Below are positions 17,149-25,224 of a stretch of DNA of 64,000 bases, in pieces. Source of the DNA: Betaproteobacteria bacterium (GTDB lineage Bacteria > Pseudomonadota > Gammaproteobacteria > Burkholderiales > Usitatibacteraceae); the NCBI GenBank assembly GCA_016709665.1, contig JADJMI010000003.1, forward strand, positions 124,001 through 188,000. The letters run 5' to 3'. The translations under genes were made by a program, and so were the position numbers. Position 1 is the first letter of the stretch, and the number at the start of each line of letters is the position of its first letter. Below the pieces are notes generated by a model. The model was not told the origin of the DNA and did no database searches. It saw only the letters and a list, made by a program, of their open reading frames with translations.

Positions 17149-18519
17149 TCAGCCCGTGAGGAGCCGGTTGATGTCGTTGTAGAGGGCGAAGAACGTGAGT
17201 CCGGCCAGGATCGCGAGGCCGACGCGCTGGCCGATTTCCAGCGTGCGTTCCGACACGGGAGAACCCTTCACGATCTCGACCGAATAATACACCAGGTGCC
17301 CCCCATCCAGCAGAGGGACGGGCAGCAGGTTGAGGATGCCCAGGCTCACGCTCACCAGCGCGAGGAAGCCGGCGAACGATACCCAGCCCATCGAGGCCGT
17401 CTGCCCGGCGTAGTCCGCGATCGTGATCGGGCCGGAGAGGTTCTTCCAGGAAACCTGGCCCGTGACCATCTTCGCGAGCATTTCGAGGCTGAAGACCGAG
17501 AGGTCCCAGACGCGATGCGCGGCGCGGGGAATGGCCTCGAGGAGGCCCAGCCGCACGGTGGTCTGCATCTTCTCGAAGGCTTCCTTCATCTGCGCGCCCG
17601 GCTCGACGCGAAGCAGGCCCGTCCGCGGCGTGGTCGTCCCGGCCGCTTCGGGCACGGCGCGCAGGCCGACGCGCTGCCCGCCGCGCTCCACGTCGAGGGC
17701 GATCGGCTTCCCGGGGGAGGCGCGCACGCGGGCCGTGAATTCGGACCAGCTCGCGACGGGAATGCCGTCCACGGCGATCACCCGGTCGCCCGCGAGGAGC
17801 CCCGCCCGCTCGCCCGCGCCGCCGGGCTGCACCCGGCCGAGCGTGGGGCTCACGCGCGGCACGTGGGGCTTCATGCCGAGCGTCGCGAGGAAGTCCTTGT
17901 CGAGGTCCTCCGGGGTGAGACGCGACAGGTCGAGGCTGCGCGTGGCGCGCCCGCCGGTGGCCCCTTCGAGTTCGAGCGCGATGGTGCCGCCGCGCACCGA
18001 CTGCTTGAGCAGGAGCCAGCGCACGTCCGTCCAGGAACCGGCGGCGTTGCCGCCCACCGAAAGGACGACGTCGCCGTCCGAGAGGCCCGCCGCCTGGGCG
18101 GCGCTGCCCGGGGGCGGCTCGGCCAGGACGGGCTTCATGCCCGGCAGGCCCGTCACGAAGAGCGCCCAATAGAGGACGAACGCCGCGAGGAAGTTGGCGG
18201 CGGGCCCGGCGAGCACGATCGCGATGCGCTTGCCCACGGGCTGCCGGTCGAAGGCCCGGCCCGCTTCCGGCTCGAGGACATCCCCTTCACGGGTATCGAG
18301 CATCTTCACGTAGCCGCCGAGCGGCACCGCGCACAGCGCCCATTCGGTCCGGTCCGGCCCGGTGCGGCGCGACCAGAGGACGCGGCCGAAGCCCACGGAG
18401 AAACGCAGCACCTTCACGCCGGCGAGGCGCGCGACGAAATAGTGCCCGTACTCGTGGACGACCACGAGGAGGCCCACGGTGACGATGAAGGCGATGACGG
18501 TGGTGAAGGCGCCGGACAT
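17149..18519 (-). CDS. rseP: RIP metalloprotease RseP
   Basis: 456 residues. Inner-membrane site-2 protease that cuts anti-sigma factor RseA during envelope stress and clears signal peptide remnants. The zinc motif HEYGH is at residues 22-26 in the first membrane helix and LDGGH near residue 404 supplies the third ligand. Two PDZ domains lie between (about residues 110-290). Ends in a helix FALYNDINRLL. Located between dxr and bamA as in most Proteobacteria. Confidence 0.96.
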   Translation of the reverse strand: MSGAFTTVIAFIVTVGLLVVVHEYGHYFVARLAGVKVLRFSVGFGRVLWSRRTGPDRTEWALCAVPLGGYVKMLDTREGDVLEPEAGRAFDRQPVGKRIAIVLAGPAANFLAAFVLYWALFVTGLPGMKPVLAEPPPGSAAQAAGLSDGDVVLSVGGNAAGSWTDVRWLLLKQSVRGGTIALELEGATGGRATRSLDLSRLTPEDLDKDFLATLGMKPHVPRVSPTLGRVQPGGAGERAGLLAGDRVIAVDGIPVASWSEFTARVRASPGKPIALDVERGGQRVGLRAVPEAAGTTTPRTGLLRVEPGAQMKEAFEKMQTTVRLGLLEAIPRAAHRVWDLSVFSLEMLAKMVTGQVSWKNLSGPITIADYAGQTASMGWVSFAGFLALVSVSLGILNLLPVPLLDGGHLVYYSVEIVKGSPVSERTLEIGQRVGLAILAGLTFFALYNDINRLLTG

Positions 18520-18540
18520 GGACGGATAGTACAGGGCCGG

Positions 18541-19743
18541 TCAGCGGGCCGGCGGGCCGAGGCGCGAAGCCTCTTCGCGGGCCGCCTCGCGCGCGGTAAG
18601 GTCGGCGCGCCAGGCGGCATCGAGCGAATCGAGCGGTTCGACAGCGATCCGGGCCAGGACGTTCTCGTTCACGCGGGCGATGCCGGGAAAGCCGAGCCGC
18701 CCGGCGAGGAACGCCTCCACCGCGACCTCGTTGGCGGCGTTGAGGATCGCCGGCGCGGTGCCGCCCCGCGCGAGCGCCTCGTACGCCAGGCGCACGCAGG
18801 GAAATCGCCCGGTGTCCACGGCGGAGAACTCGAGCTTCGCCAGGGCCGTGAAGTCGATGGGCGCGACGCCGGCGTCGATGCGATCGGGCCACGCGAGCGC
18901 GCAGGCGATGGGCGTTCGCATGTCGGGCTGGCCGAGTTGCGCCATGACCGAGCCGTCCAGGTACTCCACCATCGAGTGCACGACGCTCTGCGGGTGGATC
19001 ACGATCTCCAGCGCCTCGCGCGGCGCCCCGAAGAGCCAGAAGGCTTCGATCACCTCGAGACCCTTGTTCATCATCGTGGCGGAATCGACGGATATCTTGC
19101 GGCCCATCACCCAGTTGGGATGGGCGCAGGCCTCGTCCGGCGTGACGGCGGCCAGGTCGGCGATCGCCCTCGCGCGGAAGGGCCCGCCGGAAGCCGTGAG
19201 GAGGATCCGGCGCACGCCCGCGCGCTCCGCCTCTCCCGCGCGGCCGCAGGTGAACCCGCGCGGCAACGACTGGAAGACGGCCGAGTGCTCGCTGTCGATC
19301 GGCAGGAGCCGCCCCCCGCCCTGCGCGAGGGCCGCCAGGAAGAGCGAGCCGGAGACGACGAGCGCTTCCTTGTTGGCGAGGAGGATGTCCTTGCCGGCGC
19401 GCGCCGCGGCGATGGTCGAGGGCAGGCCCGCGGCGCCGACGACGGCGGCCATCACGGCGTCCGTCTCGGGCGCGCAGGCCACCTGCTCGAGGGACGTCGG
19501 TCCGCCGAGCACTTCCGTCTCGAGCCCCTTCGCCTTGAGGGCGACGGCCAGCCGCTCGGCCGCGCCCGCATCGGCCAGCGCGGCGTATCGGGGGCGGAAC
19601 CGTTCGCACTGGCGCGCGAGCTTCTCGGCGCTCCCGTGGGCCGCGAGCGCCGTGACCGCGTACTTGCCGGGATGGCGCGCGACGACGTCGAGGGTGCTCT
19701 CGCCGATGGAGCCCGTGGCGCCCAGGATCGCGAGGCGCTTCAT
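18541..19743 (-). CDS. dxr: 1-deoxy-D-xylulose 5-phosphate reductoisomerase
   Basis: 400 residues; starts at the ATG at 19743, overlapping cdsA by ATGA. The enzyme makes 2-C-methyl-D-erythritol 4-phosphate with NADPH, the committed step of the MEP isoprenoid pathway. N-terminal Rossmann motif LGATGSIGESTLDVVARHP, substrate segment PIDSEHSAVFQSL, metal/catalytic loop ILTASGGPFR, and NWVMGRKISVDSATMMNKGLE are all present. The frame is open upstream over cdsA but homology begins at MKRLAILG. Confidence 0.97.
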   Translation of the reverse strand: MKRLAILGATGSIGESTLDVVARHPGKYAVTALAAHGSAEKLARQCERFRPRYAALADAGAAERLAVALKAKGLETEVLGGPTSLEQVACAPETDAVMAAVVGAAGLPSTIAAARAGKDILLANKEALVVSGSLFLAALAQGGGRLLPIDSEHSAVFQSLPRGFTCGRAGEAERAGVRRILLTASGGPFRARAIADLAAVTPDEACAHPNWVMGRKISVDSATMMNKGLEVIEAFWLFGAPREALEIVIHPQSVVHSMVEYLDGSVMAQLGQPDMRTPIACALAWPDRIDAGVAPIDFTALAKLEFSAVDTGRFPCVRLAYEALARGGTAPAILNAANEVAVEAFLAGRLGFPGIARVNENVLARIAVEPLDSLDAAWRADLTAREAAREEASRLGPPAR

Positions 19744-20570
19744 ACGAAGGACACCAGGAGGGCCGCCACCGGGAGCGAGGAGGTGAGCGCGTCGACGCGG
19801 TCGAGCACGCCGCCGTGGCCCGGCAGGAGCGAACTCGAGTCCTTGCGCCCCGCGCCGCGCTTCATCCACGACTCGAACAGGTCGCCCAGGACGGAAAGCA
19901 CGGCAAGCGCGAGCATGGCGACGACCGCGACCGCGCCGCCCGCGGCGCCGAAGAAGGGCGAAAGGACGGTGACCCGCGAATAAGCCAGCCCGTCGAGGAG
20001 GATGCCATAGGCCAGCACGGCGACGAGCGCGCCCGCGACGCCTTCCCACGTCTTGCCCGGGCTGATGGCGGGCGCGAGCCTGCGCTTGCCGAAGCGCCGG
20101 CCCGCGAAGTAGGCGGCGATGTCCGCGATCCACACGATCGACGTGATGGCGAGCAGCACCCAGGGGCTCGCCGCGCGCAGCTCCACGAGGGCCGCCCACA
20201 GGGGCCAGATGACGGCGAGGCCCGCGAGGCCCAGCACCCAGGGCGAAGGCCGCAGCTTCAGTCGCAGCCACAGCGGCACGGCGATGATCCAGAAGCCGGT
20301 CGCGACGACATAGCCCGCCAGCGCGACCGCCGAGAATCGCGCCGGATCGAACTGCCAGAGGGCGGCCAGGGCGAGGCCCGTCGCCACGCCGATCCCCTGG
20401 TAGGCGAGCGTCGCCGCCGCAGAGAAACCGCACAGGCGCGACCACTCCCAGCCGGCGAGCAGGGCGATCACGAGGGCGAAGATCGTCCAGGCCCGGTCCG
20501 AGCCCGCGAACAGCAGGCCGAGCACGACGGGCAGGATGACGATCGCGGTGAGGACGCGCGTCTTGAGCAT
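19740..20570 (-). CDS. cdsA: Phosphatidate cytidylyltransferase
   Basis: 276 residues with about eight membrane helices. It makes CDP-diacylglycerol from phosphatidate and CTP, the entry to all phospholipids. The C-terminal signature is complete in outline: MKRGAGRKDSSSLLPGHGG followed by LDRVD. It follows uppS by about 15 bases and overlaps dxr by four. Confidence 0.95.
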   Translation of the reverse strand: MLKTRVLTAIVILPVVLGLLFAGSDRAWTIFALVIALLAGWEWSRLCGFSAAATLAYQGIGVATGLALAALWQFDPARFSAVALAGYVVATGFWIIAVPLWLRLKLRPSPWVLGLAGLAVIWPLWAALVELRAASPWVLLAITSIVWIADIAAYFAGRRFGKRRLAPAISPGKTWEGVAGALVAVLAYGILLDGLAYSRVTVLSPFFGAAGGAVAVVAMLALAVLSVLGDLFESWMKRGAGRKDSSSLLPGHGGVLDRVDALTSSLPVAALLVSFV

Positions 20571-20585
20571 GGGCCCGGCTCGCCC

Positions 20586-21359
20586 CTAGCCGGCCTTCGG
20601 CAGGGGGGTCGCCTTGGCCTGGGCGAGCTGCTCGCTCGTGCGCCCGAAGCGCCGCTCGCGCGCGCCGTAGGAGGCGATGGCCTCGTCCAGCAGCGCCCCG
20701 TCGAAATCGGGCCAGAGCGCGGGCGTGAAGAAGAACTCCGTGTACGCGAGTTGCCAGAGCAGGAAGTTGGAGACCCGCTCCTCGCCGCCGGTGCGGATGA
20801 AGAGATCCGGCTCGGGCGCGTAGGCCGTCGTGAGGTGGCGCGCGAGGCGCTCCTCGGTGATCGCGGCCGCGGGATCCTCGTCGCGGCAGCGGTTGGCCGC
20901 CTGCAGGATGTCCCAGCGCCCGCCGTAGTTGGCGGCGACGGTGAGCGTGAGCCCGGTGTTCTGCGCCGTGAGCGCCTCGCCGCGCGCGACCATCTCCACG
21001 ATGGCCGGCTCGAAGCGCGAGAGGTCGCCGATCACCTTGAAGCGGATGCCGTTCTGGTGGAGCTTGCCGACTTCCTGCTCGAGGGCCTTGAGGAAGAGCT
21101 GCATGAGGAACGAGACCTCGTCCTCAGGCCGGCGCCAGTTCTCGCTCGAGAACGCGAACAGGGTGAGGTAGCGCACGCCGCGCGCCGCGCAGGCCTTCAC
21201 GGCCTCGCGCACGGCCTCGACGCCCCGGCGGTGGCCGGCCACGCGCGGCAGGAATCGCATCTTGGCCCAGCGGCCGTTGCCGTCCATCACGATGGCCACG
21301 TGCCGGGGCACGTCGTCCGCCGCGGGGATGCCTTGCGTGCTGCTCTCGAAATCGGCCAC
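20586..21359 (-). CDS. uppS: Undecaprenyl diphosphate synthase
   Basis: 257 residues from a GTG start at 21359. Cis-prenyltransferase that makes the C55 carrier for peptidoglycan and other wall polymers. The motif HVAIVMDGNGRWAK holds catalytic Asp26; LTLFAFSSENWRRP and the C-terminal DLFIRTGGEERVSNFLLWQ are hallmark regions. Length is normal. Followed by cdsA in the standard frr-uppS-cdsA order. Confidence 0.96.
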   Translation of the reverse strand: MADFESSTQGIPAADDVPRHVAIVMDGNGRWAKMRFLPRVAGHRRGVEAVREAVKACAARGVRYLTLFAFSSENWRRPEDEVSFLMQLFLKALEQEVGKLHQNGIRFKVIGDLSRFEPAIVEMVARGEALTAQNTGLTLTVAANYGGRWDILQAANRCRDEDPAAAITEERLARHLTTAYAPEPDLFIRTGGEERVSNFLLWQLAYTEFFFTPALWPDFDGALLDEAIASYGARERRFGRTSEQLAQAKATPLPKAG

Positions 21360-21413
21360 GCGAGTTCCCTTTTCGAATGCGCCGGCGCCGGACCCCTCGC
21401 GGGGCCGCGCGCG

Positions 21414-21980
21414 CTAGAGCGCCATCAGTTCCTTTTCCTTCTCCGCGACGAGCTTGTCGATGTCCTGCACGGACTTGTCGGTGAGCTTCTGCACCTCGTC
21501 CTGGGCGCGCTTCTCGTCGTCCTCGGACACCTCGTGCTTCTTGAGCATGTCCTTCAGGTGCGTGTTCGCGTCGCGGCGCACGTTGCGCACGGCGACCTTC
21601 GCCTCCTCGCCCTCGTGCTTCACGATCTTGGTGAGCTCCTTGCGGCGCTCCTCGGTGAGCGGGGGCATCGGCACGCGGATCATGTCGCCGCTCGTGGCCG
21701 GGTTCACGCCCAGGTCCGAGTCGCGGATGGCGCGCTCGATCGTCTGGACCATCTTCTTCTCGTAGGGCTGCACGCCGATGGTGCGGGCGTCGACCAGCGT
21801 CACGTTCGCGACCTGGTTGATGGGCGTGCCCGTGCCGTAGTAGTCGACGCGCAGGTGGTCCAGCAGGCCCACGTGGGCGCGCCCGGTGCGCACCTTCGCG
21901 AGGTCGTGCTTGAGCGTGTCGATCGACTTCGCCATCTTCTCGGCGGCCTGCTTCTTGATGTCGGCGATTGCGAGAGCCAT
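21414..21980 (-). CDS. frr: Ribosome recycling factor
   Basis: 188 residues, usual size 185. Splits post-termination ribosomes with EF-G. Hallmarks: KVRTGRAHVGLLDHLRVDYYG, then IQTIERAIRDSDLG-like VQTIERAIRDSDLGVNP, and the C-terminal helix VSEDDEKRAQDEVQKLTD. It follows pyrH by 13 bases. Confidence 0.97.
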   Translation of the reverse strand: MALAIADIKKQAAEKMAKSIDTLKHDLAKVRTGRAHVGLLDHLRVDYYGTGTPINQVANVTLVDARTIGVQPYEKKMVQTIERAIRDSDLGVNPATSGDMIRVPMPPLTEERRKELTKIVKHEGEEAKVAVRNVRRDANTHLKDMLKKHEVSEDDEKRAQDEVQKLTDKSVQDIDKLVAEKEKELMAL

Positions 21981-21993
21981 GGGATCTCCGTCT

Positions 21994-22716
21994 CTAGGCG
22001 TGGACCAGCGTGCCCTCGGGTTCCCCCATGACGACGCGCCTGAGCGCGCCGACCTTGAAGATCGAGAACACGTTGATGGGAAGCTTCTGGTCGCGGCACA
22101 GCGCGAGCGCCGTCGCGTCCATCACCTTCAGGTTCTTGACGATCGCCTCGTCGAACGTGATCGACTCGTAACGGGTGGCGCGCGGGTCCTTGTTCGGGTC
22201 CGCGGTGTAGACGCCGTCGACTTTCGTCGCCTTGAGGACGATCTGGGCCTCCATCTCGCGGCCGCGCAGGGCGGCGGCGGTGTCGGTCGTGAAGAACGGG
22301 TTGCCGGTGCCGGCCGCGAAGATCACGACCTTGCCTTCCTCGAGGTAGCGCATGGCCTTGCCGCGGATGTAGGGCTCGCACACCGGCTCGATGTTGAGGG
22401 CCGACTGCACGCGCGCCGGCAACCCCGCGCGGTTCATGGCGTCCTGCAGCGCGAGCGCGTTGATCACCGTGGCGAGCATGCCCATGTAGTCGGCCGTGGC
22501 GCGGTCCATCCCCGCGGCGCCGAGCGAGACGCCCCGGAAGATGTTGCCGCCCCCGATCACGACGCCCACCTGCACCCCGAGGTCCGCGACCTCCTTCACC
22601 TGCGCCACGATCATCTCGACCGTGCCGCGATTGATGCCGAAGGCGTCGTCGCCCATGAGGGCTTCGCCGGAGAGCTTGAGCAGGATGCGCGAGTACGCGG
22701 TCGCTGGGGCGGTCAT
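21994..22716 (-). CDS. pyrH: UMP kinase
   Basis: 240 residues of the amino-acid-kinase fold; phosphorylates UMP to UDP. The start RILLKLSGEALMG carries the phosphate-binding Lys, VVIGGGNIFRG the glycine loop, GTGNPFFTTDTAAALRG the UMP-binding region and LKATKVDGVYTADPNKDP the ATP-binding segment. It lies between tsf and frr, the normal order. Confidence 0.97.
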   Translation of the reverse strand: MTAPATAYSRILLKLSGEALMGDDAFGINRGTVEMIVAQVKEVADLGVQVGVVIGGGNIFRGVSLGAAGMDRATADYMGMLATVINALALQDAMNRAGLPARVQSALNIEPVCEPYIRGKAMRYLEEGKVVIFAAGTGNPFFTTDTAAALRGREMEAQIVLKATKVDGVYTADPNKDPRATRYESITFDEAIVKNLKVMDATALALCRDQKLPINVFSIFKVGALRRVVMGEPEGTLVHA

Positions 22717-22752
22717 CGTTCTTTCGCGGTGGGGTCGGTGGGGATGGCCGGA

Positions 22753-23631
22753 TCAGGCCGCGGTCTTCGACATGGCGGCCACCTCGGCCGCGAAGTCCGC
22801 CGTCTTCTTCTCGATGCCCTCGCCGACCACCAGGAACCTGTAGCCGGTGACCGAGGCCTTGGCCTGGGCGAGCATCTTCTCGACGGTGAGCTTGTCGTCC
22901 TTCACGAAGGGCTGGCCGAGCAGCGTGATCTCGCCGAGGAACTTGGCGAGGCCGCCGTCCACCATCTTCGCGACGATCTCGGCGGGCTTGCCCGATTCCT
23001 TCGCGCGCGCCTCGATGATCGTGCGCTCGCCGGCGATCACCTCGGGCGAGACCTGGTCCTTCGAGAGGAACTTGGGCTTGGCGAAGGCGATGTGCATCGC
23101 GATGTCCTTGCCGATCGACTCCGGTCCGTCGAACTCGACCGTCACCCCGATCTTCACGCCGTGCACGTACTGGGCGAGACGATGGGCGGTCTGCTGGCGC
23201 TCGAAGCGGCGCACGGTGATGTTCTCGCCGATCTTCTGCACGAGCGCCTGGCGGGTTTCCTCGACCGTCTTGTCGCCGAGCTTCATCGCCGAGAGCGCGG
23301 CCACGTCGGCCGGGCTGCCGGTGGCGACCAGCTCCGCCAGGGCCTTCGAGAAGGCGGCGAAATCCGGGTTCTTCGCGACGAAATCCGTCTCGCAGTTCAC
23401 CTCGACCATGGCGGCGAGCTTGCCGTCGGCCGAGAGGTAGGTGCCCACGGCGCCTTCGGCGGCCACGCGCGCGGCGGCCTTGGAGGCCTTGGCGCCGCTC
23501 TTGATGCGAAGGAGTTCCTCCGCCTTCTTGATGTCGCCGGCCGCCTCCTCGAGGGCCTTCTTGCATTCCATCATGCCGAGCCCGGTGAGCTCGCGCAGGT
23601 CCTTCACCATGCTCGCGGTGATTTCAGCCAT
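22753..23631 (-). CDS. tsf: Elongation factor Ts
   Basis: 292 residues from the ATG at 23631 (MAEITASMVKDLRELTG), chosen over a GTG three codons upstream because GGAG is about 8 bases before the ATG. EF-Ts swaps GDP for GTP on EF-Tu. The N-terminal TGLGMMECKKAL and the core motif VEVNCETDFVAKN are hallmarks. It is separated from rpsB by a short gap containing a terminator-like hairpin. Confidence 0.97.
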   Translation of the reverse strand: MAEITASMVKDLRELTGLGMMECKKALEEAAGDIKKAEELLRIKSGAKASKAAARVAAEGAVGTYLSADGKLAAMVEVNCETDFVAKNPDFAAFSKALAELVATGSPADVAALSAMKLGDKTVEETRQALVQKIGENITVRRFERQQTAHRLAQYVHGVKIGVTVEFDGPESIGKDIAMHIAFAKPKFLSKDQVSPEVIAGERTIIEARAKESGKPAEIVAKMVDGGLAKFLGEITLLGQPFVKDDKLTVEKMLAQAKASVTGYRFLVVGEGIEKKTADFAAEVAAMSKTAA

Positions 23632-23661
23632 TTTCTTCACTCCAGTCGCATTGCGGATGCG

Positions 23662-23682
23662 AAAAGGGGCGCCTGGCGCCCC
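23662..23682 (-). terminator. Terminator/attenuator between rpsB and tsf
   Basis: On the transcript GGGGCG pairs with CGCCCC (stem 6 bp or more, small loop) and is followed by UUUU. Its place in an operon suggests partial termination that makes more S2 than EF-Ts mRNA, as described for the E. coli rpsB-tsf operon. Confidence 0.65.
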
Positions 23683-23710
23683 TCTATCGCGGGATTCATT
23701 GCCGGGCCGT

Positions 23711-24472
23711 TCAGCCCTTCGCTTCCTCGGCGTCCTCGACCTCGACGAACTCCTCGGAGCCCGTCGCGGCCGGCGCCACCATCTCGGTGATCACCTGGCT
23801 GCGGCCCTCGAGGATCGCGTCGGCGATGCCGCGGGCGTACAGGCGGATCGCGCGGGTCGAGTCGTCGTTGCCCGGGATGATGTAGTCCACCCCGTCCAGC
23901 GAGTTGTTCGTGTCGACGACGCCCACGATGGGCACGCCGAGCTTCTTGGCTTCCGTGACGGCGATCTTGTGGAAGCCCACGTCGATGATGAAGAGCGCGT
24001 CCGGGACGCCGCCCATGTCCTTGATGCCGCCCAGGGAGCGCTCGAGCTTCTCCTTTTCGCGGGCGAAGGTGAGGCCTTCCTTCTTGGTCAGCTTCTCGAC
24101 GGAACCGTCGGCGACCATCTGGTCCATTTCCTTCAGGCGCTTGATCGACTGCTTCACCGTCTTGAAGTTGGTGAGCATGCCGCCGAGCCAGCGGTAATCG
24201 ACGTAGGGGGCGCCGGCACGCTGCGCCTCTTCCTTGACGATGTCGCGCGCCTGGCGCTTGGTGCCGACGAAGAGGATCTGCCCCTTGTTGGCCGTGAGCG
24301 TGCGCACGAACTTGAGCGCCTCCTGGTACATCGGAAGCGACTTCTCGAGGTTGATGATGTGGATCTTGTTGCGGGCGCCGAAGATGAACGGGGACATCTT
24401 CGGGTTCCAGTAACGCGTCTGGTGACCGAAGTGAACCCCGGCCTCCAGCATCTGGCGCATGGTGACGGACAT
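23711..24472 (-). CDS. rpsB: 30S ribosomal protein S2
   Basis: 253 residues. The start MSVTMRQMLEAGVHFGHQT and the segments NPKMSPFIFGARNKIHIINL and DYRWLGGMLTNFKT are diagnostic. An RBS (AAGGAG) precedes the ATG. It has an acidic C-terminal tail (EEFVEVEDAEEAKG). Heads the rpsB-tsf-pyrH-frr row under a near-consensus promoter. Confidence 0.98.
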   Translation of the reverse strand: MSVTMRQMLEAGVHFGHQTRYWNPKMSPFIFGARNKIHIINLEKSLPMYQEALKFVRTLTANKGQILFVGTKRQARDIVKEEAQRAGAPYVDYRWLGGMLTNFKTVKQSIKRLKEMDQMVADGSVEKLTKKEGLTFAREKEKLERSLGGIKDMGGVPDALFIIDVGFHKIAVTEAKKLGVPIVGVVDTNNSLDGVDYIIPGNDDSTRAIRLYARGIADAILEGRSQVITEMVAPAATGSEEFVEVEDAEEAKG

Positions 24473-24556
24473 CTTTGATACTCCTTGGCTTAAGGTTGGC
24501 CTCCCCTCGCGAACCCACCGGTTGGCAGGACCTTAAATGTGCGAGGGTGCGTATTT

Positions 24557-24577
24557 GTCCGGGGAAACTCCTCGGAC
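24557..24577 (-). promoter_or_regulatory. Hairpin at the 5' end of the rpsB leader
   Basis: The reverse strand reads GTCCGAGG, a short loop, then CCCCGGAC: an eight-position stem with one mismatch at the very start of the predicted transcript. The leader is about 106 bases. It may stabilise the RNA or take part in S2 autoregulation, which is known for rpsB leaders in other bacteria but is not shown here. Confidence 0.4.
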
Positions 24578-24585
24578 AGACCGCG

Positions 24586-24615
24586 ATTATAGCGGGAAAA
24601 GGGCCTGTTTATCAA
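24586..24615 (-). promoter_or_regulatory. Sigma-70 promoter of rpsB
   Basis: TTGATA (24610-24615) and a perfect TATAAT (24586-24591) on the reverse strand are 18 bases apart. Predicted transcription start near 24579, about 106 bases before rpsB. Confidence 0.8.
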
Positions 24616-24684
24616 ACAGTTCCGGTGCGGCTCGGTGAGGCGGCAGCAGGGAAGCCGGGGGGAGGAGGGGAACTTCATCCGGGC

Positions 24685-24739
24685 TCCTGGGCGGGCGAAG
24701 CGTGGCACCGGGGCGGGTCCCGGAAAAAGGGCCTTGTCA
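24685..24739 (+). repeat. Left outer arm of the inverted repeat
   Basis: Starts TCCTGGGCGGGCGAAGCGTG, ends AAAGGGCCTTGTCA; complement of 25072-25126. Confidence 0.85.
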
Positions 24740-25071
24740 CCGGTCCCACCCCAACAAGTTGGGGACCCCCGCGACTGCGGCCCTTATTCCACCACCCAGG
24801 AGGCCGGGGCGCTTCGCTCTCCGGCCCCGGTGCCGCCCGCCAAGGAACGGGAATCCGATCCACCCTCCCACCCCCCCCCCTTCATGGGCAAGGCGATAAG
24901 CGTGGCCCGATGAGCGCCGGCCCCATCCTGCCCGCCAAGTCGAAGGTGCTTGCACCGCGGGCCGGGAAGGCGGCGAACGCGTCGGCGTTTCCTTGGCGGG
25001 CGGCCCCGGGAGCGGAGAGCGCCAGCGGCCCGCTCTCTCGGATGGGTGGAAAAAGGGCCGCAGTCGTGTGT

Positions 25072-25126
25072 TGACAAGGCCCTTTTTCCGGGACCCGTCC
25101 CGGGGCCACGCTTCGCCCGCCCAGGA
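25072..25126 (-). repeat. Right outer arm of the inverted repeat
   Basis: On the reverse strand this reads the same as 24685-24739 except for about two base changes. Confidence 0.85.
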
Positions 25127-25206
25127 ATTGCCATCCCAATCCCAACCTTGCCGGCACCGATCGCATCCGAACGCTTGGATTTGCGAGGCGCGGCCCCACC
25201 TGCCGC

Positions 25207-25212
25207 TATAAT
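25207..25212 (+). promoter_or_regulatory. -10 box of map
   Basis: Perfect TATAAT in the context CCGCTATAATCGC, the same 13-mer that surrounds the rpsB -10 box. It ends only 12 bases before the map ATG. A TTGCGA at 25181-25186 is a poor and distant -35 candidate (20-base spacer). Confidence 0.5.
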
Positions 25213-25224
25213 CGCCATTTGCCC

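Larger units (their letters stand above)
24685..25126. repeat. Large inverted-repeat region between rpsB and map
   Basis: Within the 752-base gene-free stretch 24473-25224 two related units face each other. The outer arms 24685-24739 and 25072-25126 are 55-nt inverted complements with about two differences. A second pair of shared blocks follows inward: the GACTGCGGCCCTT block (near 24774 and 25063) and the CCGCCCGCCAAGGAA block (near 24835 and 25003). Inside each unit GGAAAAAGGGCC can pair with a nearby complement; in the right unit (25049-25090) this is a perfect 12-bp stem. A C11 run lies at 24870-24880. No gene-like frame is seen; the region looks like a pair of palindromic repeat elements. 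Confidence 0.8.

Noticed and set aside
16999..22031. Very long plus-strand open frames opposite rseP, dxr, cdsA, uppS and frr
   Set aside because: Low-complexity Arg/Gly/Ala-rich products without domains; all lie antisense to well-recognised genes.
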